Below, piece after piece: positions 1-8,278 of a stretch of 33,833 nt of DNA. The translations under genes were made by a program, and so were the position numbers. Numbering within the stretch: the first letter of the stretch is position 1; every line of letters starts with the position of its first letter. The notes below the pieces were generated by a model. The model did not search any database. It saw only the letters and a program-made list of their open reading frames with translations, and had not been told where the DNA came from. Source of the stretch: Sphingobacterium sp. (GTDB lineage Bacteria; Bacteroidota; Bacteroidia; Sphingobacteriales; Sphingobacteriaceae); the NCBI GenBank assembly GCA_022712315.1, contig JALAGS010000130.1:1-33833 (forward strand). Reading direction: 5' to 3'.

Positions 1-735
1 GAGCAATACAATACTGAAAACGAGGAACAATAAAATGAAAATCGGATAATACCGTTTATTATACACCCAGTTCCAAATTTTAAGTTCCCGGCTAAAAAAA
101 ATTCCCAATAGTCCCGAAAGATACCCTATAATGCAGCCACTAACGACGTCCAATGGATAATGTGCCCCCAGAGCCACCCGAGATAACGCCAGCATGAATC
201 CTATCCATGTTAACCCCAAAAACCATACTATTTTATAATATACTCTTTGAGGCATAAAAGCGTACATGATAACGGTCAGCGTTGTAAATATAGTAATGGA
301 ATGGCCAGAAGGTAAACTATTATGGCCCAAAAGGATCTTACCCGTGATCAGAAAACTAGTAGGATTAAATACAGCGGCTGGCCGCGGCACGGCAAATATT
401 ACTTTTAAGAGGATAGAAAAGAACGCAGAAATAAAAGATGCTGATAGTAATGCTTCCCATAATTTAGGCCCATATACAACAAAAACACTCAAAAGTGACA
501 GACCAATTAAGCAATCTCCAAACTGTGTAAAGTTGGATTCAAGAATGGGATATTGTCCTAAATAAGCGTTTATAGCGAAAAAGCTTCTTTTCTGAATTGT
601 TGTATAGCCATATACATTTAAAGCGTCATTGAAATATAGGAATACTATAATTATAATGAGCAGAAATAAAGGCATAAAGAATAGCGATTTTCTAAGCCTA
701 GCATAATTATCGATTATCGTCGCATTGATATCCAT
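1..735 (-). CDS. PAP2-family membrane phosphatase, 3' end outside window
   Basis: The frame starts with ATG at 735 and stays open for 245 codons to the left edge, so the C-terminus is missing. All three parts of the PAP2 (type 2 phosphatidic acid phosphatase) signature are visible: KX6RP at residues 111-119 (KVIFAVPRP), PSGH at 142-145, and SRX5HX3D at 185-196 with His192 and Asp196. These form the acid-phosphatase catalytic centre of the family. Hydrophobic stretches near residues 17-35, 75-110, 150-162, 168-184, 197-214 and 230-245 indicate a multi-pass inner-membrane protein with the active site facing the periplasm. Family members remove phosphate from undecaprenyl pyrophosphate, lipid A or phosphatidic acid; the substrate here cannot be told from sequence. 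The family is certain, the role is open. Confidence 0.9.
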   Translation of the reverse strand, partial: MDINATIIDNYARLRKSLFFMPLFLLIIIIVFLYFNDALNVYGYTTIQKRSFFAINAYLGQYPILESNFTQFGDCLIGLSLLSVFVVYGPKLWEALLSASFISAFFSILLKVIFAVPRPAAVFNPTSFLITGKILLGHNSLPSGHSITIFTTLTVIMYAFMPQRVYYKIVWFLGLTWIGFMLALSRVALGAHYPLDVVSGCIIGYLSGLLGIFFSRELKIWNWVYNKRYYPIFILLFLVFSIVLL

Positions 736-939
736 CTTGCACTCGTCTTTTTAATCGAGTAAAGAACGGACTGAATTCTGTAGAAATTTAGAATTTACAT
801 TTACTGTCAGCGCAATCTTTTTTTAATTCTCTGTTTATCAATATTCGGAATCAAATACTAAAAAGATTGTCCTGTTTAAGCTTCATGAAAGAGTTCGGGA
901 TACGGTGTACAAAGACATAACAGATTTACAGCCCTTGAA

Positions 940-2298
940 TTATGAATAAGGGTGCTGCCAGGGGCTTCGATACGGCCTTCTCAATAACTGAGTTGCCTCA
1001 GGGTCATCGACACATATTTTCTGTTCAGGGTCAAATACCAAAGGACGATTCAGTTTCATCGATAAATTAGCCAAAATACAGCTTGCAGTAGAAATATAGC
1101 CCTCTTCAATATCCGCTACTGGAAGATGGTTATTTTCAATTGCCGATAAAAGATCAAGCATGTGCTGTCTAGTTGCTGGAGCTGTATGCAACTCTATGCG
1201 ATGCTCCTTCAGATCTCCAGGAAACTTCTCTTTTTCTAAAATAACATCCTGTTTAATATGCTCGCCTTCTCCTATCGGAATAAATTCATATTTCATCACA
1301 CTTCCCTTTAAAGTGCCCTTGTCGCCGTAGATAATGAACGCCCAAGGATATTCGGGATCTGCTGCAGTCCCCCAGGTTCTATGCTGCCATATACAATTGA
1401 GATCCTCGTATTCAAATACCGCAGTCTGGGTATCAGCAATTGTCGATTTTCCTTCCTTTTGAACATATATACCACCTGTCGCAGTCACCTTTCTTGGCCA
1501 TTTAAGTTGCAAAAGCCAACGCACTGTGTCAAACATATGCATTCCCATATCGCCGGTTATTCCATTGCCATAAGCCATGAAAGTTCGCCACCAGCCACCA
1601 TGTGGTAAGCCATCATAGGGACGCAGCGGAGCTGGACCGGTCCACATCTCGTAATCTAAAAAACTAGGCACTTCCTGAATAGCAGGACTACCATTCTTTC
1701 TCATATGATAATAACAGCACATCTCCACATGTGAGATTTTCCCAAGCAGACCTTCATCAATCACCCGCTTTTTCGCATCGATAAGGTGAGCAGTGCTTCT
1801 CCTTTGTGTTCCTACCTGTACTTTCTTATTGTATTTTCTTGCCGCACGCCATATTGCATCGCCCTCCAGTACATCTACACTAATGGGCTTTTGCAGGTAA
1901 AGGTGTGCACCTGAAGACATGGCGTCGATAGCTTGTCTTGCATGCCAATGATCGGGTGTTCCTATCAGAATGAGATCGAATTTGTGATTAGCAAGCATTT
2001 CCCTATAATCATTATAAAGTTTTGGAACTTTTCCCGAAACTTGCCGCTCACTAATTAACTGTCCCGCTTCCCGCAAATGATTGCTGTCGACGTCACATAC
2101 TGCAACGACATCGACATCCCGTACCTGGATTAAGCGGAATAAATCGCTTTTGCCATACCACCCTGCCCCAATCAGTCCAACACGGAATTTTTTAATAGTA
2201 TCCCTAAACGAAAGTGCCTTAACTTGCAATGCTGACAGTGTTAAAATCGCACCTGCTCCTTGAATAAACTTTCTACGGTTTAAATTGAAAGTAGTCAT
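940..2298 (-). CDS. Gfo/Idh/MocA-family oxidoreductase, exported (Tat-type signal)
   Basis: This 452-residue protein starts with a twin-arginine-like signal (NRRKFIQGAGAILTLSALQVKA, residues 7-28 region), so it is probably exported folded with its cofactor. The Rossmann domain follows: GLIGAGWYG at 41-49, an acidic CDVD strand end at 68-71, GTPDHWHA at 113-120, and the family's EKP motif in the form QKP at 136-138. The C-terminal half contains GDMGMHMFDTVRW, matching the substrate-binding part of Gfo/Idh/MocA dehydrogenases. Members oxidise or epimerise sugars, inositols or glycosides using NAD(P); exported Bacteroidota members often act on glycans. Glu to Gln in the EKP motif is a mild variation and Lys137 is kept. 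It stands alone, divergent from the CPBP protease gene; the substrate is unknown. Confidence 0.9.
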   Translation of the reverse strand: MTTFNLNRRKFIQGAGAILTLSALQVKALSFRDTIKKFRVGLIGAGWYGKSDLFRLIQVRDVDVVAVCDVDSNHLREAGQLISERQVSGKVPKLYNDYREMLANHKFDLILIGTPDHWHARQAIDAMSSGAHLYLQKPISVDVLEGDAIWRAARKYNKKVQVGTQRRSTAHLIDAKKRVIDEGLLGKISHVEMCCYYHMRKNGSPAIQEVPSFLDYEMWTGPAPLRPYDGLPHGGWWRTFMAYGNGITGDMGMHMFDTVRWLLQLKWPRKVTATGGIYVQKEGKSTIADTQTAVFEYEDLNCIWQHRTWGTAADPEYPWAFIIYGDKGTLKGSVMKYEFIPIGEGEHIKQDVILEKEKFPGDLKEHRIELHTAPATRQHMLDLLSAIENNHLPVADIEEGYISTASCILANLSMKLNRPLVFDPEQKICVDDPEATQLLRRPYRSPWQHPYS

Positions 2299-2426
2299 AA
2301 TCCATTGGTTTATTGCCTAATATAAGAAAAATGGGCGATAAACGATAAAAGTAACGTGAGACTATGCGCCAGAGATCATATTTATACCAAAATACCGTAA
2401 ATTCATATTTACTAAACAACGAGGAG

Positions 2427-3218
2427 ATGAAAAGAACAGCAGTACTCTTGAAAGTAATATTATTTTACTTGGCTTCCCTGGTGATATTTGCATTTTCCGC
2501 AGGCGTAACCAAACAGACAATCTTCCCAGATCTCTTTTCATTAAGCATCGCTACGCTCCTCAGTTTCGGCCTAGTTTGCCTATTTAAGGCTTGGGATAAA
2601 ATTAACTTTTCTCAAATCGGGTTGGGATTCAATCATAAAAGTATGCTAAATTTTGGTTTGGGACTTTGTGTGGGTATCTGCATGGTGGGTATCATGGTAA
2701 TAATTTTGACGAATTTTGCAGCAGTATCTTTCCAAAAATCGGTTTCTTTTGACACTAAAATATGGGCAACTGTTATTCCGCTATACTTTTTCGTTGCCTG
2801 CCGTGAAGAATTAGTTTTTAGAACTTATTTCTTATGGCGTTTAAAAGATGGATTTGGGACTATTGCAAGTTTATCTATCATGGTTGTATTTTTTATTTTA
2901 GAGCACTTGTTTACAGGTTCAACGTTAAAAACAGCAATTCTTGGCTCAGGACTTGGAGCCATACTTTTTGGTTTTGCGACACTAAGAACCCGTAATATTG
3001 CGCTATCCATAGGCCTTCATTTCGGTTGGAATCTCACGCATTGGCTCTTTGGATTTAAGGGGAATACCGGTTTATTTATTGAAACCGTGGCAAAAGATAC
3101 CGAATATCATAGTGAAAATATCGCATTTGTGGCCTATACAATTGCTATGCTTTTGGGATTGTTGACTGTTGCTATCCTATTAAAAAAAATACAACCACCA
3201 AATTCACCTATCACATGA
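2427..3218 (+). CDS. CPBP-family intramembrane glutamic endopeptidase
   Basis: This is a polytopic membrane protein of 263 residues from the ATG at 2427. It carries the three CPBP (Abi/CAAX protease Rce1-like) motifs: EExxxR as E127 E128 LVF R132, a His at 160 (FFILEH), and HxxxN as H198-FGW-N202. These residues form the intramembrane active site in this family. Seven or so hydrophobic segments are visible. An in-frame ATG at 2364 would add 21 polar residues (MRQRSYLYQ...); I chose 2427 because the protein then begins two or three residues before its first membrane helix, but the longer start is possible. Relatives mature prenylated proteins or bacteriocins, give self-immunity, or have unknown substrates. 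No bacteriocin gene lies next to it, so no target is proposed. Confidence 0.85.
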   Translation: MKRTAVLLKVILFYLASLVIFAFSAGVTKQTIFPDLFSLSIATLLSFGLVCLFKAWDKINFSQIGLGFNHKSMLNFGLGLCVGICMVGIMVIILTNFAAVSFQKSVSFDTKIWATVIPLYFFVACREELVFRTYFLWRLKDGFGTIASLSIMVVFFILEHLFTGSTLKTAILGSGLGAILFGFATLRTRNIALSIGLHFGWNLTHWLFGFKGNTGLFIETVAKDTEYHSENIAFVAYTIAMLLGLLTVAILLKKIQPPNSPIT

Positions 3219-3314
3219 AGTAAATTGTAGATTACACGCTACAATCATCAGATTTACTGCAAGTTCTCTCGATAAAGGCACGGCTTTTGTAAACTACTAA
3301 GAAAAAAGAGAATT

Positions 3315-3404
3315 ATGAGAAGAACACCTTACACCACTTCTGTTATTGTATTACTCATCTTGTGCGTGATTGTACTGATGACCACCTGTGCGAGAATTGT
3401 CTAA
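3315..3404 (+). CDS. Possible 29-residue single-span membrane peptide
   Basis: ATG at 3315 opens a 29-codon frame ending in TAA. The product has a basic N-terminus (MRRTPYTTS), one strongly hydrophobic span (VIVLLILCVIVLM) and a short tail TTCARIV. A purine-rich stretch (AAAAAAGAGAA) lies just before the ATG. It sits in a 616-base stretch with no other gene. No family is recognised; the cysteine after the span is not in a convincing lipobox. It could be a real small membrane protein or chance; the layout (positive N-terminus, one helix, purine-rich leader) is the only support. Confidence 0.35.
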   Translation: MRRTPYTTSVIVLLILCVIVLMTTCARIV

Positions 3405-3664
3405 ATTATAATTCAGTTTGGACATACATCAAAATCAGCCATTAACGCAATGGTCTATTCACACATAAGTGCAAGAATCTATAAAAAATAAATCCTTATT
3501 CTTTTGCCATGTTTTTCATTGAGCAAGCACTTAAGTTTTGCTGAATTTCCAAATTTCGGCCAAGATAGATTTCCAGTTTTATCATTACTATTTTCGGGTA
3601 ACAGTAAAAAGTAGGTGGTTTTACACGCCCACTTCGTAGTTTTCCTCTTTGGGAAGATTGCCTA
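3405..3664. other. Intergenic stretch without a recognisable gene
   Basis: Between the small frame at 3315-3404 and the terminator near 3677 there is AT-rich sequence with stops in all frames. I see no convincing gene or structured RNA here. Confidence 0.5.
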
Positions 3665-3699
3665 TAATAAAAAAAGCCCTAGAGCGGGGAACTCTAGGG
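3665..3699 (-). terminator. Intrinsic terminator downstream of the VOC gene
   Basis: An 8-bp perfect stem, CCCTAGAG (3677-3684) with CTCTAGGG (3692-3699), closes a 7-base loop. On the minus strand it is followed by CTTTTTTTATTATAGG, a good U-tract, so it ends transcription of the VOC gene at 3835-4281. The plus-strand side has no T run. Confidence 0.8.
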
Positions 3700-3834
3700 T
3701 CTTAGCCATATATTAACCTATTTTATGAAAAGTATTTGTATCAATAACGTCTTAGTTTTCTATTTATTTTGTACAACATAGAAATTTCTTAAATTTTCTT
3801 TTTTCGCACAGCGATTCAATCCATATCAATTACT

Positions 3835-4281
3835 TTATAGCGGTTGTGCTAAGCCAATCAATAATCCCTCTACTCCTCTTAGATAACAAAGACGATACGC
3901 ATTTTCGTATTGTACAACTTCCCCAACCAGCATTGCACCGTGGTTCGCAACCAGCCTATTGATTACATCGTCAATATCATCAACAGTAAACATCGCTCGC
4001 AAATAGCCCAGGGCGTTGACAGGCGCATTTCTATGATCAGAAATTATTTTTGGATCAATAAATTTTGAAAGTTCCAATCGGCTATGTCCATCTGGCGTCA
4101 CCATCATCGCAATCTCGACTTTCTGTGCGCCAAGTCCAGTAACTTTACCTGCCCATTTGCCTTCGATTATGGATCGCCCTTCCAGATGCAATCCAAGTTC
4201 GGAAAAGAACGAAATCGCTTTATCCAACGATTCCACTACGATACCCATATTATCCATACGAAGTAACCTGCTCTTTTTCAT
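3835..4281 (-). CDS. VOC-superfamily (glyoxalase/bleomycin-resistance fold) protein
   Basis: This 148-residue protein has the paired beta-alpha-beta-beta-beta layout of vicinal oxygen chelate proteins. The opening is MKKSRLLRMDNMGIVVESLDKAISFFSELG, with the usual first-strand sequence followed by the AIxFF helix; LEGRSIIEG and VEIAMMVTPDGHSRLELSKF follow, and a second module starts at ALGYLRAMFTVDDIDDVINRL. It ends with AYRLCYLRGVEGLLIGLAQPL, matching the last strand in which a metal-binding Glu (here near GVEG) is normal. Proteins of this type include glyoxalases, fosfomycin or bleomycin resistance proteins and uncharacterised lyases; nothing here selects among them. It is a single-gene unit with its own terminator, 91 bases downstream of the TonB receptor gene. 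Confidence 0.85.
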   Translation of the reverse strand: MKKSRLLRMDNMGIVVESLDKAISFFSELGLHLEGRSIIEGKWAGKVTGLGAQKVEIAMMVTPDGHSRLELSKFIDPKIISDHRNAPVNALGYLRAMFTVDDIDDVINRLVANHGAMLVGEVVQYENAYRLCYLRGVEGLLIGLAQPL

Positions 4282-4372
4282 AATATATCATATTTATCTC
4301 TAAGGAGTTAGCAATCTGGATTAAAGATACACAGGAAAACTTAAATCTGCCATAAGTTAATCACTATCACAC

Positions 4373-6610
4373 CTAGAATTTATAGCTCAACCCTGCTTTG
4401 ACCATAAAAGGAGTCCCTGGCGTGAAATGTAATTCGGAAACAGGCTGCTGTTCATTTCTTAACCGGGTCTCAGTTTCAAACTGGGCCTCATTCCACTTCG
4501 TGTTAAACAAGTTCTGGATTTGTAGCAAAAAATTCCATTTCCCCATCCCATAGTTCAGCAGCAGATCATTGACAAAGTAGCCTTTAGCCCGTACTGAATT
4601 ATCCTCTATAGCTGGTTTTGTATTCATATACCGGTATCGCAAATTTGCAGAAATTCCAAGCGGCAGCTTTACTGATACTCCTCCCGTACTTGTTAAAGAA
4701 GGAACAAGAGGGATGTAATCCTCACCTTTTGGTTCGTCAATTGCCCTCGCATAAGCATAGTTGATGTCTCCGTCGAGATATAGCCAAGGTGTTGCCTGAT
4801 AGCGCAGACTTAAATCGACCCCTAGACGTTTTGTTTTTCCAGAGGGTTCAACGACAGCCTCATCGCCGACATATACAAACTCTTGCTGAAGATACAGCCC
4901 CCATAAAGCCGGCTGAATAAAGAGATTGTCCGTTGGTTTCCAGATTAAACCAAAATCTGCACCATAGGAAATGGGCATAATATCTTTACCTTTTTGTTCC
5001 GTCACAACCCTGATATCATTGGAATGAAATCCGATACCGGTTTTTAGATACAATTGAGCGCTATTATTGAACGTATATCCAAAGTTCAGCTTGGGGCTAA
5101 TTCTTGTTGCAGAGGCCTCTTGACCTGCAGGGTTGCTTTTAAGCTTATCATGCAAGTTAAAAATCAAGTGATCGACACGTACTGCAGGATTAATTGTCCA
5201 TTTTCCAATGCGCCAATCCAAATTGCTATAAGCATGTAAATTCATTTCTACGCCCGAAATATGCGAAAGGCGATCTAATAATTCATCGCGTTGATAAACA
5301 TGGTTCAGTTGAAGATCTTTAATATCATCCACACGCAGACCAAAACCCGAAGTCCACGAAAGCTGACTATGATCAAAATGAAATTGGTGATTATATTTGT
5401 TTTCGATACCATATAAATATCTATTATCTACTTGCTCAATTTCATCACCATGTACCGGATCTTTCAGAAAAAAGGTGAAATCCGAAAACAATTGAAATTT
5501 ATATCGCGACAGATAAACGTTGCTTTCCCAGCTTTCGTTATCACTAATCAAAGCCCGATATTGCATCGCCAAATTCATACGGGATGTATTTCCTCCTTCA
5601 GTAGAATCAATCGATCCCCAGCGGTTAATCAGTCCCTGACGGACAGCACGTTCTGGGATCTGCCCAGACGCATTCCAACCCGAACTGAAAACAGATCCCT
5701 GAATGTTGATATAATGTTTTTCATCGATCCATTGATTATATTTTGCAAATAGATTGACCCTGCTAAAATTTTGCTTGATGTCAAAAGGTCCATTTGAATA
5801 ATTAAACTCGCCTGCAGCATAGGCATATTTATTGTGCTCGTGATTGTTCAATAAATTGAGCATGGCAACAGTACGCCAAGAGTCGAAAGAGCCTCCTTCA
5901 ACCTTAAAAAAATTGTTATCCAAATGATCTAAGGTTGTAAAATTAACGTACCCCGACGTATTCAAATCTCCTTTGTCTGCATAATAGGCCCCTTTGCCAA
6001 AATCAATATCCTTTACTGTTTCGGGAATTATAAAATGGAGATCTGCATACCCCTGACCGTGGGCATGAGAAACCATATTGACGGGAATACCATCTGCACT
6101 AACGGCAATATCTGTACCGTGGTCATTGTCAAACCCGCGCAGGAAAATCTGTTCCGCCTTCCCTCCTCCGGCATGCTGCGCAATAAAGAGTCCGGGGACC
6201 TTCCGCAATAAATCTTGCGCCGAATTAACAGGAATCTTATTTAGATCGACTTTACTCAACATTTTACTACTATTAAAAGCATCGACTTGAATCTGGCTCA
6301 ATTGCACCTCATTCTTCCGCATCTCAATTTCAATCGGAGACCTTGCATCTTTTAGTATGTACATCTGATCGAGATAGCCAATCCGACTCAACAATAATGT
6401 ATCAGGAAATATTCCCGGTTGCACCGAAAAAGTACCGTTTGCTGCTGTATGACTGTGCTTTATCCCACGTTGATACCGTATATTAACCTCCTCTAATTTT
6501 TGTTTGTTGTCTTTATCTTTTACAGTCCCCTGAATTACACGCTGCTGTGCATATCCATGTACAGTAGCTAATAGCAATGTAAAAAAGGTGATTTGACGTT
6601 TACTCATCAT
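4373..6610 (-). CDS. TonB-dependent outer-membrane receptor of a candidate metal-uptake operon
   Basis: This 745-residue protein has a signal peptide (MMSKRQITFFTLLLATVHGYAQQ), a carboxypeptidase-like regulatory domain (RVIQGTVKDKDNKQKLEEVN onward, to about residue 95), a plug domain (SAQDLLRKVPGLFIAQHAGG, IFLRGFDNDHGTDI, PVNMVSHAHGQGYADLHF) and a 22-strand-type barrel ending in an aromatic residue (FMVKAGLSYKF), as the outer-membrane assembly machinery prefers. It imports a ligand using TonB energy. The preceding gene on the same strand, 75 bases away, encodes a NicO/UreH-like permease with a His-rich loop, so a divalent metal or metal complex is a reasonable guess for the ligand. It differs from SusC proteins in length and lacks a SusD partner. 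Siderophore or cobalamin uptake is not excluded. Confidence 0.88.
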   Translation of the reverse strand: MMSKRQITFFTLLLATVHGYAQQRVIQGTVKDKDNKQKLEEVNIRYQRGIKHSHTAANGTFSVQPGIFPDTLLLSRIGYLDQMYILKDARSPIEIEMRKNEVQLSQIQVDAFNSSKMLSKVDLNKIPVNSAQDLLRKVPGLFIAQHAGGGKAEQIFLRGFDNDHGTDIAVSADGIPVNMVSHAHGQGYADLHFIIPETVKDIDFGKGAYYADKGDLNTSGYVNFTTLDHLDNNFFKVEGGSFDSWRTVAMLNLLNNHEHNKYAYAAGEFNYSNGPFDIKQNFSRVNLFAKYNQWIDEKHYINIQGSVFSSGWNASGQIPERAVRQGLINRWGSIDSTEGGNTSRMNLAMQYRALISDNESWESNVYLSRYKFQLFSDFTFFLKDPVHGDEIEQVDNRYLYGIENKYNHQFHFDHSQLSWTSGFGLRVDDIKDLQLNHVYQRDELLDRLSHISGVEMNLHAYSNLDWRIGKWTINPAVRVDHLIFNLHDKLKSNPAGQEASATRISPKLNFGYTFNNSAQLYLKTGIGFHSNDIRVVTEQKGKDIMPISYGADFGLIWKPTDNLFIQPALWGLYLQQEFVYVGDEAVVEPSGKTKRLGVDLSLRYQATPWLYLDGDINYAYARAIDEPKGEDYIPLVPSLTSTGGVSVKLPLGISANLRYRYMNTKPAIEDNSVRAKGYFVNDLLLNYGMGKWNFLLQIQNLFNTKWNEAQFETETRLRNEQQPVSELHFTPGTPFMVKAGLSYKF

Positions 6611-6685
6611 TATCTGCTAATAAATTAAGTTTAGGCAATTCAATACCGATGTCCGTACTGATTAAAATTCTACGATCACTGAAAA

Positions 6686-7396
6686 TCACCATCCAAGAAA
6701 TAACATACCCGCTCCACAAATTGATAATACAGCACCACTGATAGCATGCACATACCGATCGAGTTTTTCGGTATTGAGCAAATTATATCCATAAATCCCC
6801 AATAAAACCATTCCTACCATAGTAATCACCGTCGTTATTGTAAAAGTGCTTATTAAGGTAAGCACCTCCGGCATTGATCGGTGCGCGCCCGAAAAAAAGA
6901 GAAGTGGAATCAATGGTTCGGAAGGCCCCATAACGAAAATTGCAAATAACACCAAAGGGGTCACCTTCGTCTTATTGTGATGGTGATGATGGCCCGGAGA
7001 ATTTTTTCCATGTACATGTTCATGTACGTAAACTTCATCCCCCATAACGTCAAAATGCTTGTGGGAATGCTTCTTTGACATTTTCCAGATTCCATAAATC
7101 AGATACCCTACCCCAAAAATAAAGAGCGCCCAACTGGAGACATTCCCACGCATATCCTGTAACCAGCTGATTTTATTCAACTGCCAGCCAAGATAAACTC
7201 CAATAATACCTAATATGACGGAACTGAAAACGTGTCCGAGCCCACATATAATAGTCCATAGAATGGTTTTTCCTAACGACCACTTTTTTGATTTTGATAA
7301 TACAATAAATGGCAGATAATGATCGGGACCCGATGCAGTATGAAAAAAACTGATCGTAATAGCTGTAATAGCTAATGCATAAAGTGTCGTGTTCAT
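6686..7396 (-). CDS. NicO/UreH-like metal permease with His-rich cytoplasmic or periplasmic loop
   Basis: This 236-residue membrane protein has about six helices. It opens with FFHTASGPDHYLPF (His19, Asp25, His26), which resembles the HxxxxxDH signature of nickel/cobalt transporters and UreH-type proteins. The second conserved stretch, MGPSEPLIPLLFFSGAH (from about residue 156), is also typical of this group. Between the two halves, residues 110-140 form a loop with many His residues (KKHSHKHFD, HEHVHGKNSPGHHHHH), suited to bind Ni, Co, Zn or Cu. The gene is 75 bases upstream of the TonB receptor and follows the 124-residue unknown gene, so all three are probably one operon. It likely moves the metal across the inner membrane; direction (uptake or efflux) and the metal are inferred only from the neighbouring importer. 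Confidence 0.8.
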   Translation of the reverse strand: MNTTLYALAITAITISFFHTASGPDHYLPFIVLSKSKKWSLGKTILWTIICGLGHVFSSVILGIIGVYLGWQLNKISWLQDMRGNVSSWALFIFGVGYLIYGIWKMSKKHSHKHFDVMGDEVYVHEHVHGKNSPGHHHHHNKTKVTPLVLFAIFVMGPSEPLIPLLFFSGAHRSMPEVLTLISTFTITTVITMVGMVLLGIYGYNLLNTEKLDRYVHAISGAVLSICGAGMLFLGW

Positions 7397-7512
7397 GTAA
7401 ATGAGTTAATAGTAAAGCGCAGGATTGAACCGCTTTCTTCAAACAAAGAATTATTGCATAGGCTTAGCCGTCAGTTGACTAACCAATGATATTCACCAAA
7501 AGGAAAAAGGTT

Positions 7513-7887
7513 TTAACCGTAAATTTTAAAGGAATGGTAAAGGATACACCTGTCAGGTAGTCTGTTGCACAGACATTTACTCTGGAGTTCATAAAAGCTA
7601 CGCCAGGACTTCTTATTCGTTAATGGAAAGAAAATAGCTAGAATCAATCCCAAGGCACAAAGTCGAACAGCATATTCTAAATGCTGACCATAACTCAATT
7701 CAAATGAGCATTCTTCGAGCGATCCGAGATAAAAATCGAAATGGGATTGTGAAGACACGATTGCCGTTTTTGGGGAACTACTGTAGTCAGGCTGTGAAAA
7801 AGCACCCTTGTTTATTTTACCTGTCAAAAGTAAACAGAAACAAACAATGGGCGTTACAATAAAAAAATGTCTTAAATACCTATACAT
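7513..7887 (-). CDS. Unknown 124-residue membrane-associated protein, first gene of the metal operon
   Basis: I do not recognise a family. The protein starts with MYRYLRHFFIVTPIVCFCLLLTG, a signal-anchor-like helix, has a polar middle rich in Ser (SQPDYSSSPKTAIVSSQSHF), a second hydrophobic stretch (YAVRLCALGLILAIFFPL) and a basic tail with four Cys or His pairs (CLCNRLPDRCILYH). The second helix and tail would allow metal or thiol chemistry, but this is only a composition argument. It lies 116 bases upstream of the permease gene on the same strand and just downstream of a candidate promoter at 7919-7926. Cotranscription with permease and receptor is inferred. It could be a small accessory protein of the transporter. 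Confidence 0.6.
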   Translation of the reverse strand: MYRYLRHFFIVTPIVCFCLLLTGKINKGAFSQPDYSSSPKTAIVSSQSHFDFYLGSLEECSFELSYGQHLEYAVRLCALGLILAIFFPLTNKKSWRSFYELQSKCLCNRLPDRCILYHSFKIYG

Positions 7888-7918
7888 CGTATATTACATC
7901 CCCACGGGAATAATACAT

Positions 7919-7926
7919 CAAATTTA
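7919..7926 (-). promoter_or_regulatory. Candidate -7 box for the metal operon
   Basis: On the minus strand this reads TAAATTTG, a perfect match to the Bacteroidota TAnnTTTG box. It would place the transcript start about 26 bases before the ATG at 7887. No clear TTG is seen at the normal distance upstream; instead one copy of a 20-bp direct repeat (7949-7968) sits there, which would suit an activator- or repressor-controlled promoter. Confidence 0.45.
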
Positions 7927-7948
7927 TTGCAAGACGGACTCCATTGAG

Positions 7949-7968
7949 TAGCACAAATCTTGAATTTT
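7949..7968. repeat. Direct repeat copy 1, operator-like, upstream of the metal operon
   Basis: The plus strand reads TAGCACAAATCTTGAATTTT. It matches 8101-8120 at 18 of 20 positions in the same orientation. It lies about 35-55 bases upstream of the predicted transcript start for the operon. A regulator-binding role is inferred from position and repetition only. Confidence 0.55.
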
Positions 7969-8250
7969 ATAGCCTTTTTCTAACCAAAAAACAAAATATA
8001 TTTATATAGATAAGTCTTGTAAATCAAAGAAAAACTGGCCAAAAACCACCTATGCTTAAAAAAACAATATTCAAACCTGTTAAATCAGCAAAACTTAAAT
8101 TAGCACAAATCACGAATTTTCAATCCCATTATGTTTATGATTTATAAACTGAACTTCTCAATTCTCTTCTATATAAACGCACCCACCGAAAGCTGAATAT
8201 GAATGTACGGAGGTTGAAGGTTCGCTAGGACAAATATTAACGCTAAGGTA
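7969..8250. other. AT-rich intergenic region between metal operon and DUF2891 gene
   Basis: Apart from the second direct repeat (8101-8120), this stretch has no convincing coding frame. It includes A-rich tracts around 7985-8080 that may bend. No riboswitch consensus such as a B12 box was recognised. Confidence 0.5.
8101..8120. repeat. Direct repeat copy 2, operator-like
   Basis: The plus strand reads TAGCACAAATCACGAATTTT, 18 of 20 identical to 7949-7968, with starts 152 bases apart. The two copies differ only at the two central bases. No further copy was noticed in the window. Confidence 0.55.
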
Positions 8251-8254
8251 TAAA

Positions 8255-8276
8255 CGGGGAAAAGATTATCTCCCCG
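8255..8276 (-). terminator. Weak hairpin after the DUF2891 gene
   Basis: CGGGGA (8255-8260) pairs with TCCCCG (8271-8276) around a 10-base loop. On the minus strand it begins a few bases after the stop codon of the DUF2891 gene and is followed by TTTATACC, a short U-poor tail, so termination would be weak. Confidence 0.4.
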
Positions 8277-8278
8277 AC

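Noticed and set aside
266..565. Plus-strand open frame of 99 codons at the left edge
   Set aside because: The minus strand there encodes the three PAP2 motifs in one frame reaching the window edge, so the plus-strand frame is a shadow.
813..869. Inverted repeat CAATCTTTTT / AAAAAGATTG between the PAP2 and Gfo/Idh genes
   Set aside because: The 37-base spacer and lack of a following T run make a terminator or operator unconvincing.
3661..3710. Plus-strand terminator for the CPBP or small membrane gene
   Set aside because: The hairpin is followed by T run only on the minus strand.
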